Assembly (NCBI GenBank): GCA_041263285.1
Contig: JBFSVS010000003.1
Coordinates: 1-64,000, forward strand
Length of the DNA: 64,000 nt
DNA from: Acidiparvus fluvialis
GTDB lineage: Bacteria; Acidobacteriota; Holophagae; Holophagales; Holophagaceae
Reading direction: 5' to 3'
Shown: piece after piece, positions 17,016 through 26,144 of the stretch
Position numbering within the stretch: the first letter of the stretch is position 1
Layout: each line of letters begins with the position of its first letter
The notes under the pieces: generated by a model
What the model saw: only the letters and a program-made list of their open reading frames with translations
The model's database searches: none
Told to the model about the DNA's origin: nothing
Made by a program: the position numbers and the translations under genes

Positions 17016-20000
17016 ATGAAAATCACAAGACACTTTACGATCGAAGGTCAAGACGCTCTCAAAGGGATTAATTTTGTTCCGCGTGTAAGTCGTATATCCA
17101 AACTTGACGGAACCATCGTGTTTGAAGCTAAAGATGTTTTAGTTCCTGATTTTTGGTCTCAGGTTGCTGTGGATATTCTTGCTCAAAAGTATTTTCGACG
17201 AAAAGGTATCGATGCACAAAATGGGGGAGAGACCGATTCGAGACAGGTTTTTCATCGACTTGCAGGATGTTGGAGGCACTGGGGTGAAACCCATGGGTAT
17301 TTCGATTCTGCCCAAGATGGACAGGCTTTTTATGATGAATTGGTATACATGTTGGCCAAGCAAATGTGTGCTCCTAACTCGCCTCAGTGGTTCAATACAG
17401 GACTCCATTTTGCTTATGGTATTGAGGGTCCTGCACAGGGCCATTCCTATGTGGATTCTAAAACAGGAAAATTAAAAAAATCTGTCAACGCTTACGAGCG
17501 ACCTCAACCTCACGCATGCTTCATTCAAAGTGTTTCAGATGATCTCGTTAATCCGGGTGGCATCATGGATCTCTGGACACGAGAAGCCCGCATCTTCAAA
17601 TATGGTTCAGGCACAGGTTCAAATTTTTCTAAAGTTCGTGGATCCGAGGAGCCTCTCAGTGGTGGTGGAAAATCTTCGGGCCTCATGAGTTTTCTAGCCG
17701 TGGGGGACCGGGCGGCAGGAGCTATTAAAAGCGGGGGGACCACCCGTAGAGCCGCTAAGATGGTCTGTCTAGATTTAGACCATCCCGATATTGAAACCTT
17801 TATTGATTGGAAAGTGCTGGAGGAACAAAAGGTAGCGATGTTGGCTGCCGGAAGCCATTTATGCAAAAAGGCATGGGATCAACTGTGCTCCGCAGTAGAA
17901 ACTTCGACTACGCAAGATTCCAACCCCAAAACCAATGAGGCCCTTCGAAAAGCTTTGGCAACCGCAAAAAAAGAAGGGGTGCCGGCTGCTTTTCTATCTC
18001 AATGCATGGGGCGCCTCGATTTAAAAGACTTTGATCGAAACATTAATCAATACGACACAAGTTGGGATGGCGAGGGTTACATGAGTGTCACTGGAATGAA
18101 CTCGAATAATTCGATTCGCATTCCAGATTCCTTTATGAGGGCCCTTGAAGTCGACGGGGATTGGGATCTCAAGCGAAGAGTCGATGGAAAAGTTCATAAG
18201 AGGCTTAGAGCTAAGGATTTATGGAAAAAAGTTAATCGGGCAGCCTGGGCCTGCGCAGATCCGGGAATTCAATTTGATACCACCATCAACGATTGGCATA
18301 CCTGCCCTCAAGATGGGCGCATCAATGCCAGCAACCCCTGTTCTGAATATATGTTTTTGGATGATACGGCATGTAATCTGGCATCCCTAAATCTTTGTAC
18401 CTTCTTAACTGCAGATGGGGGCTTCGATCTAGAGGGCTATCGCCACGGCGTTAAACTTTGGACCATTGTTCTCGAGATTTCTGTTTTGATGGCTCAATTT
18501 CCAAGCGACTCCATAGCGCAACTGTCCTATGACTTCCGGACGCTAGGACTTGGCTACGCAAATCTAGGGGCTATGTTAATGCGTATGGGGATCCCTTACG
18601 ATTCTCCTGAAGGTACGCAGTGGTGTGCGTCTTTGACGGCCATTTTGACGGGTGATGCTTACGCTACATCAGCTGCGATGGCTTCAGAACTAGGGCCGTT
18701 CCCTAAATACTCTAAAAATTCAGAAAATATGCTTCGGGTGATCCGCAATCATCGTCGAGCAGCTTACAATGCCCCCGAACAAGAATATGAGTCGCTCAGC
18801 GTGCCTCCTCAGGGACTTCATGGCAAAGGTGTTCCCAAGCGTATCCTTGAAGCTGCCCGAGAAAGTTGGGATAAGGCACTTGATTTGGGAGAGAAGTACG
18901 GCTTTCGCAACGCACAAGTGACCGTTCTAGCCCCCACCGGGACAATTGGTCTTTTGATGGACTGCGATACCACAGGGGTCGAACCGGACTTTGCGCTAGT
19001 CAAATTTAAAAAACTAGCCGGCGGAGGCTATTTTAAACTGGTTAATTCTGCCATCCCCGAAGCTTTAGCTCGACTAGGCTATTCCCCTTCCGAGATTAAA
19101 GAAATCGAGCGCCATGTGGTGGGTTGGCTCGATATCACCAATGAAACACCTGGTATTACGAGAGCCAACATGCTGGAGAACGGCTGGTCAGAAGAAGAGA
19201 TTATTCATCTTGAACTTCAACTCAAGTCCGCCTTTGATCCTTCTTTTGTCGTTGATACCGATCGACTCAAAAAGCATTTTTCCCAGGACCGTGTGGATAC
19301 CTTTATTCAAGCCCTCACGGGAACGATGACCGTCGAAGGAGCTCCTCATCTCCGAGACGAACATCTTGCAATCTTTGATTGCGCTAATCGCTGTGGTCGA
19401 ACGGGGAAACGCTATATTGCCCCTGAAGGCCATCTACGTATGATGGGCGCAGCCCAACCTTTCTTGAGTGGCGCCATTAGTAAGACCATCAATCTCCCTG
19501 CCGAATCTACGGTGGAAGATGTAGCACGAATTTATGAGGCGTCATGGTCTTTGATGCTTAAGGCGGTTGCCCTTTATCGCGACGGTTCAAAAATGAGTCA
19601 AGCCATGGCGACTAATTTGGATCTACTCGATGGCCTAGAGTCGATGTCAGAACCCCAGATGACAAATGCTGAAAAAACACCGATTTTGGCACAAGCCCTC
19701 ACTCAGCAAGTAGTCCGAACCTATCAACGAAGATTGCCAAGTCGTCGAGGTGGCTATACGCAGGGCGTTACGATTGGTGGGACCAAACTCTATCTCCGAA
19801 CAGGGGAATACGAAGATGGGGCCTTGGGAGAAATCTTCTTAGATATCCATAAAGAAGGGGCGGCATTTAGGAGCCTGTTAAATTGCTTTGCCATCTCAGT
19901 GAGTATGGGTCTCCAGCATGGAGTCCCATTAGAGGAATTCTGTGAGGCCTTCCTTTTTACTCGCTTCGAACCCAATGGCATGGTCATGGGTAGTGAAAAG

Positions 20001-20423
20001 ATCAAAATTACAACCTCCCTTATCGATTTCATTTTCAGAGAATTGGCTATCACTTATCTAGGTCGGCATGACTTAGCTCACGTTGATGAAGAAGTTCTAG
20101 ATTCTGAGGTTCAGAAAAAACCTGAGAATCTAGCTCCGTTCTCTACGGCGACCAAAGAGTTAGTTCATGGAACTCCGTTGCCCTTCGATAAATCAACTAT
20201 GGAGCCTCCCACGGCAGCCGCTTCCACGAAGCCAGTTGTTCAGCCACAACTTGTCTCGGTTGTTTCTGGGCAAGCATCCAAACAACAAACTTCGCCTTCA
20301 CAACTGGCAAAAGAAAAAGGATACACAGGCGATCCGTGTCCTGAATGTGGTCATTTAACCCTAGTGCGCAACGGTGCTTGCATGAAGTGCCAAACCTGCG
20401 GTGGCACCACCGGTTGCAGTTAG
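17016..20423 (+). CDS. nrdJ: Adenosylcobalamin-dependent (class II) ribonucleoside-diphosphate reductase
   Basis: 1135 residues from the ATG at 17016 (GAGGA upstream; the family N terminus KITRHFT starts here). Makes deoxyribonucleotides without oxygen, using coenzyme B12. Seen: PHACFIQSVSDDL, GSGTGSNFSKVRGSEEPLSGGG, the active-site block NPCSEYMFLDDTACNLASL (Cys about 442, Glu about 444), LAPTGTIGLLMDCDTTGVEP, and a C-terminal extension ending in a zinc-ribbon-like tail with CPECG, CMKC and CGGTTGC. This long NrdJ form with the Cys-rich tail is the type found in many acidobacteria and proteobacteria. A bidirectional terminator follows. Confidence 0.96.
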   Translation: MKITRHFTIEGQDALKGINFVPRVSRISKLDGTIVFEAKDVLVPDFWSQVAVDILAQKYFRRKGIDAQNGGETDSRQVFHRLAGCWRHWGETHGYFDSAQDGQAFYDELVYMLAKQMCAPNSPQWFNTGLHFAYGIEGPAQGHSYVDSKTGKLKKSVNAYERPQPHACFIQSVSDDLVNPGGIMDLWTREARIFKYGSGTGSNFSKVRGSEEPLSGGGKSSGLMSFLAVGDRAAGAIKSGGTTRRAAKMVCLDLDHPDIETFIDWKVLEEQKVAMLAAGSHLCKKAWDQLCSAVETSTTQDSNPKTNEALRKALATAKKEGVPAAFLSQCMGRLDLKDFDRNINQYDTSWDGEGYMSVTGMNSNNSIRIPDSFMRALEVDGDWDLKRRVDGKVHKRLRAKDLWKKVNRAAWACADPGIQFDTTINDWHTCPQDGRINASNPCSEYMFLDDTACNLASLNLCTFLTADGGFDLEGYRHGVKLWTIVLEISVLMAQFPSDSIAQLSYDFRTLGLGYANLGAMLMRMGIPYDSPEGTQWCASLTAILTGDAYATSAAMASELGPFPKYSKNSENMLRVIRNHRRAAYNAPEQEYESLSVPPQGLHGKGVPKRILEAARESWDKALDLGEKYGFRNAQVTVLAPTGTIGLLMDCDTTGVEPDFALVKFKKLAGGGYFKLVNSAIPEALARLGYSPSEIKEIERHVVGWLDITNETPGITRANMLENGWSEEEIIHLELQLKSAFDPSFVVDTDRLKKHFSQDRVDTFIQALTGTMTVEGAPHLRDEHLAIFDCANRCGRTGKRYIAPEGHLRMMGAAQPFLSGAISKTINLPAESTVEDVARIYEASWSLMLKAVALYRDGSKMSQAMATNLDLLDGLESMSEPQMTNAEKTPILAQALTQQVVRTYQRRLPSRRGGYTQGVTIGGTKLYLRTGEYEDGALGEIFLDIHKEGAAFRSLLNCFAISVSMGLQHGVPLEEFCEAFLFTRFEPNGMVMGSEKIKITTSLIDFIFRELAITYLGRHDLAHVDEEVLDSEVQKKPENLAPFSTATKELVHGTPLPFDKSTMEPPTAAASTKPVVQPQLVSVVSGQASKQQTSPSQLAKEKGYTGDPCPECGHLTLVRNGACMKCQTCGGTTGCS

Positions 20424-20443
20424 GTAACTTTATGGTGCGTCAC

Positions 20444-20477
20444 AACAAAAAAAGCTCCTTTCGGAGCTTTTTTTGTT
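20444..20477. terminator. Bidirectional intrinsic terminator between nrdJ and mdh
   Basis: A perfect 15-bp inverted repeat: AACAAAAAAAGCTCC, loop TTTC, GGAGCTTTTTTTGTT. It has a GC core and a T-run on either strand. It lies 21 bases after the nrdJ stop and 16 bases from the end of the convergent mdh gene, so it can end both transcripts. Confidence 0.92.
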
Positions 20478-20492
20478 GATTGGGGGCCTCTC

Positions 20493-21476
20493 CTAAAGAA
20501 GCCCAAGGGCAAGAATCGCATCTCGCTCTTCGATCAGTTCATCTGTGGTCATCTTAATTCGACTGGCCGCGAATTCATTGAATTCGAAACCTGGGAATAC
20601 TGTGGCTGTTGAATTTTTGGAAACGCAAGGAAATCCAAATATTAAGTCAGAGGGGATGCCATAACTTCCATCGGAGCAAAGAGCCATAGAGACACTTCCA
20701 TGGGAGGTTCCTAAGACCCAATCTCGCATATGGTCGATGGCTGCATTGGCTGCTGAGGCGGCACTTGATAGGCCTCTTGCTTCAATAATGGCGGCGCCTC
20801 TCTTGGCGACAGTCGGTAAAAAATTCTGCTCATACCATGAGGGGTCATGAATTTGCTCAACTGCAGGTTTACCATTTACTAGGCAATTGAACAGGTCTGG
20901 AAACTGAGTAGAACTGTGATTACCCCAAACTGTCATCTGCGTTATATCTGACACCCTGACTTTTAAGTAATTGGCTAATTGGGCTACAGCACGGTTGTGA
21001 TCTAAGCGCATCATGGCATGAAATTGACTAGGGTGGAGTTTAGGGGCATTTTTCAATGCGATAAGGGCGTTGGTATTGGCAGGATTACCGACGACAAGAA
21101 CTTTAACATTTCGATCGGCCACTTCGCTGAGCGCAAATCCCTGAGGTTTAAAAATACCTCCATTGGCACTCAAAAGATCTCCTCGCTCCATGCCAGCTTT
21201 GCGAGGCATTGCGCCCACCAAAAGTGCGTAATGAACGTCTTTAAAGGCTTCGAGGGGATTATCACTCACCTCGATGCCTGCAATCAATGGGAATGCCCCA
21301 TCCTGAAGTTCCATCACTACCCCCTGAAGGGCTTTTAAGGCGGGGGTGATCTCGAGTAATTGGAGAATCACAGGTTGGTCGGGGCCTAGCATTGATCCTG
21401 AAGCGATACGAAACAATAGGCTGTAACCAATCTGCCCTGCTGCACCCGTGATGGCAACTCGAACCGGCGATTTCAT
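20493..21476 (-). CDS. mdh: Malate dehydrogenase, cytosolic/animal-like type
   Basis: 327 residues. Converts malate to oxaloacetate in the TCA cycle with NAD. The Rossmann start AITGAAGQIGYSLLFRIASG is followed by QLLEITPALKALQGVVMELQD, the mobile-loop region GAMPRKAGMERGDLL, VVGNPANTNA, MMRLDHNRAVAQLA, and the catalytic WGNHSSTQFPD (His near residue 187). This is the dimeric, cytosol-like MDH clade, distinct from the LDH-like MDH. It ends at the shared terminator; 69 bases separate it from the upstream EamA-like gene, so it may have its own promoter. Confidence 0.95.
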   Translation of the reverse strand: MKSPVRVAITGAAGQIGYSLLFRIASGSMLGPDQPVILQLLEITPALKALQGVVMELQDGAFPLIAGIEVSDNPLEAFKDVHYALLVGAMPRKAGMERGDLLSANGGIFKPQGFALSEVADRNVKVLVVGNPANTNALIALKNAPKLHPSQFHAMMRLDHNRAVAQLANYLKVRVSDITQMTVWGNHSSTQFPDLFNCLVNGKPAVEQIHDPSWYEQNFLPTVAKRGAAIIEARGLSSAASAANAAIDHMRDWVLGTSHGSVSMALCSDGSYGIPSDLIFGFPCVSKNSTATVFPGFEFNEFAASRIKMTTDELIEERDAILALGLL

Positions 21477-21545
21477 ACGACGAACTCCTAGAACAATGAA
21501 TATATTAGTTTATCTTAAAGAGATCGAAGTTCGAGATGTGAATAC

Positions 21546-21911
21546 TTAAGATTGGTAAGACATTCCTTGCAATAGAATCCCAACACTTATAAGAATGAGA
21601 GCTACCCAACGAATCATTGGGATCGATTCAGATAAGAAAAAATAAGCAAAGAGACCATTCAAAATAAAACCAAGTGCTAAAAATGGATAAGCGAAACTTA
21701 CAGGAACGAGCGATAGTGCCTTAAGCCATACCAGAAGGCTCACTCCATAGGCTATTAAGCCTGCCCAAACCCAAGGGATGCCAAGAAGAGGTAGGAACGA
21801 AGATAGGCCATCAATAGAGACACGACCTAAGCCCCGCTTAAGAAATACTTGAGCCAGAGCATTTAGCGTCACCGAACTGATGATCCAAGGTAGCGCTCTC
21901 AGTGAGTTCAT
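21546..21911 (-). CDS. Small four-TM EamA/SMR-type membrane protein (ArnE/ArnF-like size)
   Basis: 121 residues with four predicted membrane helices (about 5-22, 37-60, 68-90, 97-116), the size and layout of small multidrug resistance proteins and of ArnE/ArnF, the subunits of the undecaprenyl-phosphate-Ara4N flippase. VSFAYPFLALGFILNGLFAYFFL fits the EamA/SMR helix-3 pattern. It lies 45 bases after an ArnT-like gene in the same operon, so a lipid-linked sugar flippase is a reasonable guess. That role rests on context; a generic SMR exporter is the alternative. Confidence 0.75.
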   Translation of the reverse strand: MNSLRALPWIISSVTLNALAQVFLKRGLGRVSIDGLSSFLPLLGIPWVWAGLIAYGVSLLVWLKALSLVPVSFAYPFLALGFILNGLFAYFFLSESIPMIRWVALILISVGILLQGMSYQS

Positions 21912-21956
21912 AAATCTACTCCTACAAATGAGACTAACCTTATCCCGTAATAATTT

Positions 21957-23669
21957 CTATTTTCGTTGCAGCAATAAGATCCGATCCGATCCTGATGGTA
22001 CTTCCGTTACGGCTGTAAAAGCGGATAAGAGCCCTGAACCTGAGGGTTGACTCGTGACGCTTGCCCAGTCACTCGCCATGGCAACAAGAAAATTGCCGGA
22101 TGATATCTGGAGAGCCCGATCCGTTTCATGAATCTCGGGCATGGATTGCTGAGTGTAAAGAAGGGCTCCGCCCCTAACGGTTCGCCAAAAAAAGACGGCC
22201 CTATCCTTAGTGATGGGCCTAGTTTCTGACCCCCAATCCTTAAAGTTCTTCATGGGCTCCAAAATAGGAAAGCCCAAGTGTCCTGCCGAAGTAAAAAGAA
22301 GGACAAGCGTCACGCATAACTCTTTGCTAGCTGCCATGAGATCTCTTGAAAAAATTCGATAAATTACGGCGATTAAACCGAGAGAGGTAATGCACAGGAG
22401 AACCTGAAGACAACTTTGTACAGCCGGTTCAAAAAAAATAGGAGGCAAATCGGGAATCGAAATTAATTGTTCAATACGAAGCAGCAATATGAGGAAGACC
22501 GCCCAAAGCGCTAGGGGGGCAATCAGTAGCGTGAGGTGCGTTAAGCCGGCGATCAGTCTACTCCTTTGGATGAGGATTTCATTTAAAAAGCCTGCAATAA
22601 CCAAGCTAGCGAAGGGGAAACTCATCAGGAGGTATTTCCCTTGCTTGCTCTCCGAAAACGAAAGTAAAACAAAGGGAATGATAATACACAGTGAAATGAA
22701 GATCATGAGTGGACTTCGATTTTCTCTGTTTTTATAAATACTCATCAGACTAGGTACCAATAGGAGAGACCAAGGAAAAATATCCCCCAAAGCATACTCA
22801 AAATACTTCCACCACGGTTGAATATGATCCCAAGCCCGAAGAGCCCGTTCTATATTTTGATAAATGATTAGATAGTAGCCGTAAGACCACCCAGCCCGGT
22901 AGATAGCTATCGCGTACCAAGGTAGAACAATTAGTACGAACAAGGCCAGTAGGCTAAAAAAGTGAAATTCTTTCAGTTGATATCTCTTTCGCTGTGTCCA
23001 CAAGAAGGCCAAAAGTATGGCGATTGTCAGCACGAGGGCTAATGGCCCTTTCGTTAATGTCGCAAGCCCCAAGCAGACCGTGGCGCGTCGATATAGGCGA
23101 GGAGCCTCGTTATCCTCACGATAAGGGGCTAAACCATTTTCAAGAAGATAACCACCGATCCAATACATCCAACAAGAAGCAAGCAACACAGCAAAAAGCA
23201 TATCGATCTGAATAAACTGACCTTGCCAGAACCATAGTGGAAACACGCCTAAAATCATAACTGAATGATGAGAGAGTGATTCGCTGAGAAAACGCTGTGC
23301 CCAGCTCTTAAGAAAGAAGAAGAAAAAGATGCTACTTAGAACCGATGGCAGACGCAACGCCCAAGGGATGAGATTATTTATGGATTCTGGCGTTCCGCCT
23401 AGGGCTATTCCTAATCCATTAGATATTTTCATTAGCCAATAAAAGAGAATGGGTTTTTCGGTATAAATAAGGCCATTGAAATAAGGAAATACCCATTCGT
23501 TCCGGTCAATCATCTCGCGAACAGCTTGTGCAAAATCAGGCTCGTCGGGTGACCAGAAACCCCGGAGGGGAATAAGGCTAAGGTATAGCAATGAGAGAAA
23601 GATAGGCCAACGATAGGTCCGCAACCAGTGCCCAAACTTTTCGCCCGGGATAGTTTTAGGATCGTTCAT
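21957..23669 (-). CDS. ArnT/PMT-like lipid-linked-sugar glycosyltransferase (GT83), copy 2
   Basis: 570 residues, many membrane helices. The N-terminal loop LRGFWSPDEPDFAQAVREMI carries the DE pair typical of PMT/ArnT glycosyltransferases, followed by NGLIYTEKPILFYWLMKIS. AALTKGPLALVL-like LATLTKGPLALVLTIAILL and a C-terminal soluble part also match. Such enzymes move a sugar from polyprenyl phosphate to lipid A or another acceptor at the periplasmic face. The ATG has AGGA 7 bases upstream and overlaps the transporter gene by 14 bases. Acceptor and donor are unknown. Confidence 0.85.
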   Translation of the reverse strand: MNDPKTIPGEKFGHWLRTYRWPIFLSLLYLSLIPLRGFWSPDEPDFAQAVREMIDRNEWVFPYFNGLIYTEKPILFYWLMKISNGLGIALGGTPESINNLIPWALRLPSVLSSIFFFFFLKSWAQRFLSESLSHHSVMILGVFPLWFWQGQFIQIDMLFAVLLASCWMYWIGGYLLENGLAPYREDNEAPRLYRRATVCLGLATLTKGPLALVLTIAILLAFLWTQRKRYQLKEFHFFSLLALFVLIVLPWYAIAIYRAGWSYGYYLIIYQNIERALRAWDHIQPWWKYFEYALGDIFPWSLLLVPSLMSIYKNRENRSPLMIFISLCIIIPFVLLSFSESKQGKYLLMSFPFASLVIAGFLNEILIQRSRLIAGLTHLTLLIAPLALWAVFLILLLRIEQLISIPDLPPIFFEPAVQSCLQVLLCITSLGLIAVIYRIFSRDLMAASKELCVTLVLLFTSAGHLGFPILEPMKNFKDWGSETRPITKDRAVFFWRTVRGGALLYTQQSMPEIHETDRALQISSGNFLVAMASDWASVTSQPSGSGLLSAFTAVTEVPSGSDRILLLQRK

Positions 23670-24402
23670 TATTTTTTCCTAGAGGGAAAGGATTAAAATC
23701 AGTTTCATAGTCAAAGACATCCACAGCTTCAACCTGTTTAAGATATTTAACGGTGGCATAAGTAATGGGTGTCATCAGAACTTCATAAATCACTTTAGCA
23801 AAATACCCCGACACGACTAAATTTAGAATAATGCCCACAGGGATCTGTCCCGTATGAAATCCAAAATTAATGATCAGCGAGTCGACGAGTTGTCCAGCGA
23901 TGGTGCTACCAATCGTACGGGTCCATAATTTCTGACCCTTGGTCATAATCTTCATTTTGGCGAGGACATAAGAATTAACAAACTCACCGGCCCAAAAAGC
24001 AACCAGACTGAAGATCACCATGCGAGGGACTTGACCTAGCACTGCCTCGAAAGCCATTTGATTCTTCCAGGCAGGATCATAGGGTAACCAAACCATAAAG
24101 GCGCACATTGCTGCCATCAGCGCCGAGGCGAAGAAAGCAATCCAGATTGCTCTTCGAGATGCACCGTAGCCATAGACTTCGGTAAATATGTCACCGAAGA
24201 TATAGGTGATGGGAAAAAGAAGTTGGGCTCCACTAAATTGAATCTCAAAAGTGGAGTCCATGATGTTGAAGGAGCCAAAATTGGTAATCTTTTGGCCCAC
24301 TAAATTTGAAACCATTAAAATAACCACATAGACATGAATAAGAGTATTCAGGTACTTAAATCGGTTGGAATCGAACGAATGATTTTTAATTTGAGTCTCC
24401 AT
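23656..24402 (-). CDS. Queuosine precursor transporter (YhhQ / VUT family)
   Basis: 248 residues, about six membrane helices. The family block LLFPITYIFGDIFTEVYGYGASRRAIW is intact, with WAGEFVNSYVLAKMKI and TIGSTIAGQLVDSLIINFGFH. YhhQ-type proteins import queuosine precursors (preQ0/preQ1). It is wedged between the two ArnT-like genes (5 bases after one, overlapping the other by 14), an odd place for a tRNA-modification transporter, probably operon convenience. Confidence 0.9.
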   Translation of the reverse strand: METQIKNHSFDSNRFKYLNTLIHVYVVILMVSNLVGQKITNFGSFNIMDSTFEIQFSGAQLLFPITYIFGDIFTEVYGYGASRRAIWIAFFASALMAAMCAFMVWLPYDPAWKNQMAFEAVLGQVPRMVIFSLVAFWAGEFVNSYVLAKMKIMTKGQKLWTRTIGSTIAGQLVDSLIINFGFHTGQIPVGIILNLVVSGYFAKVIYEVLMTPITYATVKYLKQVEAVDVFDYETDFNPFPLGKNNERS

Positions 24403-24407
24403 AGGAT

Positions 24408-26144
24408 TTACCGAGTGTTAGGAGGAGGTTGTGATGCGTTACGAGGGGCAAGTAATAAGTTTAAATCTTGATTTTGATCCAAAATAATCCATTGATCTTG
24501 TATCCCTTGAGGGATAAGCTTCCATATTTTAACTTTTGCAATCATTCTTATAGGGGCTTCTGGAAATAGCCGCTGCGTATCCGCTAACGCCTGTTCTATC
24601 TGAGTTGGTTTTTCATAAAAACGAAGAGCTGCCTCCTCCGAAGACAGTCGCTCCTTGCCGAAACGAAGTTCACCAGTTCCTGCGACAACTCGGCAAGGCT
24701 TTTTTGAATAATAAGTAATCCCTTGAAAATAGGTTCCGAAGGATACCCATTCTGTATTGGCTGGAGATTGAATAACCCATTTTTTTACCGATTGAGGTGC
24801 AATATAATCCGAAAGTATGTGGAAAGTGAGTAAGAGCCCAACCATAGGTAAAAACAATACAGTAGCTAATATCTTTGTTGACGGTCTATAGGTAATTCGA
24901 AGAAATACGCCCGCCACTATAAAGATTGAAAGAAGCGCAAAAGCTAAATAAAAAGATGGGGCGTCAGAAAGTTTTAAGCAGAGGTAGCCCAACAGTAAAG
25001 CACCAAGGAGTATAAGTTCAAAGCCTATAAAAGTTTGTTTAAGCGGGGCAGACTCGGAAGATTCATGAGTAGTGACTAGCAGCAAAAGGGGCAATAGCAC
25101 TGGATAAATGTAGGGTGGAAGCTTGGAGCCGCTGAGGGAGAAGAAAGCGAGAACCCAGATCGAAAATATAAAAAGAAGACGCCTCAAGTGATCAGGGCTA
25201 TTAGCCGCTAAGGGTTTTCTTGACATTAGAATAGGCTTCATTTCCCATAAACCCACAAGAGTAAAACGTGTCCAAGGAATTAGGCCAGCTAAAAGAAAAA
25301 GAATAAAATAGGATTTATCGATGATCCAAATATCACTACCTTGCCGTGCGTGCTCATTGGTGGTGTATCGAATAAAGTTCTCATAAATAAAAAAGAAATA
25401 GGAATGACCCGGGTGGACTTGATTAACCCTCCAAAACCAAGGGAGAACTATGGCGGTGAAAAGTAAGATTCCTTCCCATCGAACTACTCTTCTAAGTAAT
25501 TGAAAAGAACTGAAGCCTCCTTGGTAAATCAAGCCATAGATAAAGAGTGATCCTACGAACAAGACCAGGGCCACTGGGCCTTTCGTTAAGAAAGCTAAAC
25601 CCAAGAAAGTCCAAACAGCCATTATGGAGAGTCGGGGTCTCGCTTCGCCTGCAACTTCGGATTGAAGGAAGAATGCAAGTGACATCATTAGGAACGAGGT
25701 GAAAAGAGCGTCTAAAGTAAGGATCTGGCTCATCGTGAAACCCATCAGAGAACTTAAGAGCGCAAGGGATGGCCAACCGATCGAAGAAGGATTGATCAAT
25801 CGGGTAATTTTGCGACTTGCCCAAATACAAAGACCAACCGCAATAACGAGAGGGGCTCTAGGAGCCCAATCATTAGCACCAAAACATTGAATCGATAGCG
25901 CTGAAATCCAGTATTGAAGAGGTGGCTTTTCAAAATAAAGGACGCCATTGAGGTGAGGCGTAAGCCAATCGCCCGTCGCCACCATTTCCCTTGCTATTTC
26001 GGCATATCTAGCTTCGTCGGGTTCCCATAGAGGTCTTAGACTCAGAGCTAAGATCGAAGTGCATACCCATAGAAGAATGTCTAGGAAGCGGGATGAACTT
26101 GACTTTAGTTTCTTAGTTATCAACGTCACGTCCCATCGTGGCAT
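24408..26144 (-). CDS. ArnT/PMT-like lipid-linked-sugar glycosyltransferase (GT83), copy 1
   Basis: 578 residues, polytopic. It has the ArnT-like first loop LRPLWEPDEARYAEIAREMV with the DE pair, then LNGVLYFEKPPLQYWISAL and FLTKGPVALVLFVGSL, and a soluble C-terminal part. The resemblance to E. coli ArnT (L-Ara4N transfer to lipid A) is stronger here than in copy 2. The start is uncertain: the ATG at 26144 overlaps the ArnA-like gene by 32 bases; GTG at 26129 or TTG at 26123 (GGGA upstream) would overlap less. The decarboxylase upstream supports a pentose donor. Confidence 0.87.
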   Translation of the reverse strand: MPRWDVTLITKKLKSSSSRFLDILLWVCTSILALSLRPLWEPDEARYAEIAREMVATGDWLTPHLNGVLYFEKPPLQYWISALSIQCFGANDWAPRAPLVIAVGLCIWASRKITRLINPSSIGWPSLALLSSLMGFTMSQILTLDALFTSFLMMSLAFFLQSEVAGEARPRLSIMAVWTFLGLAFLTKGPVALVLFVGSLFIYGLIYQGGFSSFQLLRRVVRWEGILLFTAIVLPWFWRVNQVHPGHSYFFFIYENFIRYTTNEHARQGSDIWIIDKSYFILFLLAGLIPWTRFTLVGLWEMKPILMSRKPLAANSPDHLRRLLFIFSIWVLAFFSLSGSKLPPYIYPVLLPLLLLVTTHESSESAPLKQTFIGFELILLGALLLGYLCLKLSDAPSFYLAFALLSIFIVAGVFLRITYRPSTKILATVLFLPMVGLLLTFHILSDYIAPQSVKKWVIQSPANTEWVSFGTYFQGITYYSKKPCRVVAGTGELRFGKERLSSEEAALRFYEKPTQIEQALADTQRLFPEAPIRMIAKVKIWKLIPQGIQDQWIILDQNQDLNLLLAPRNASQPPPNTR

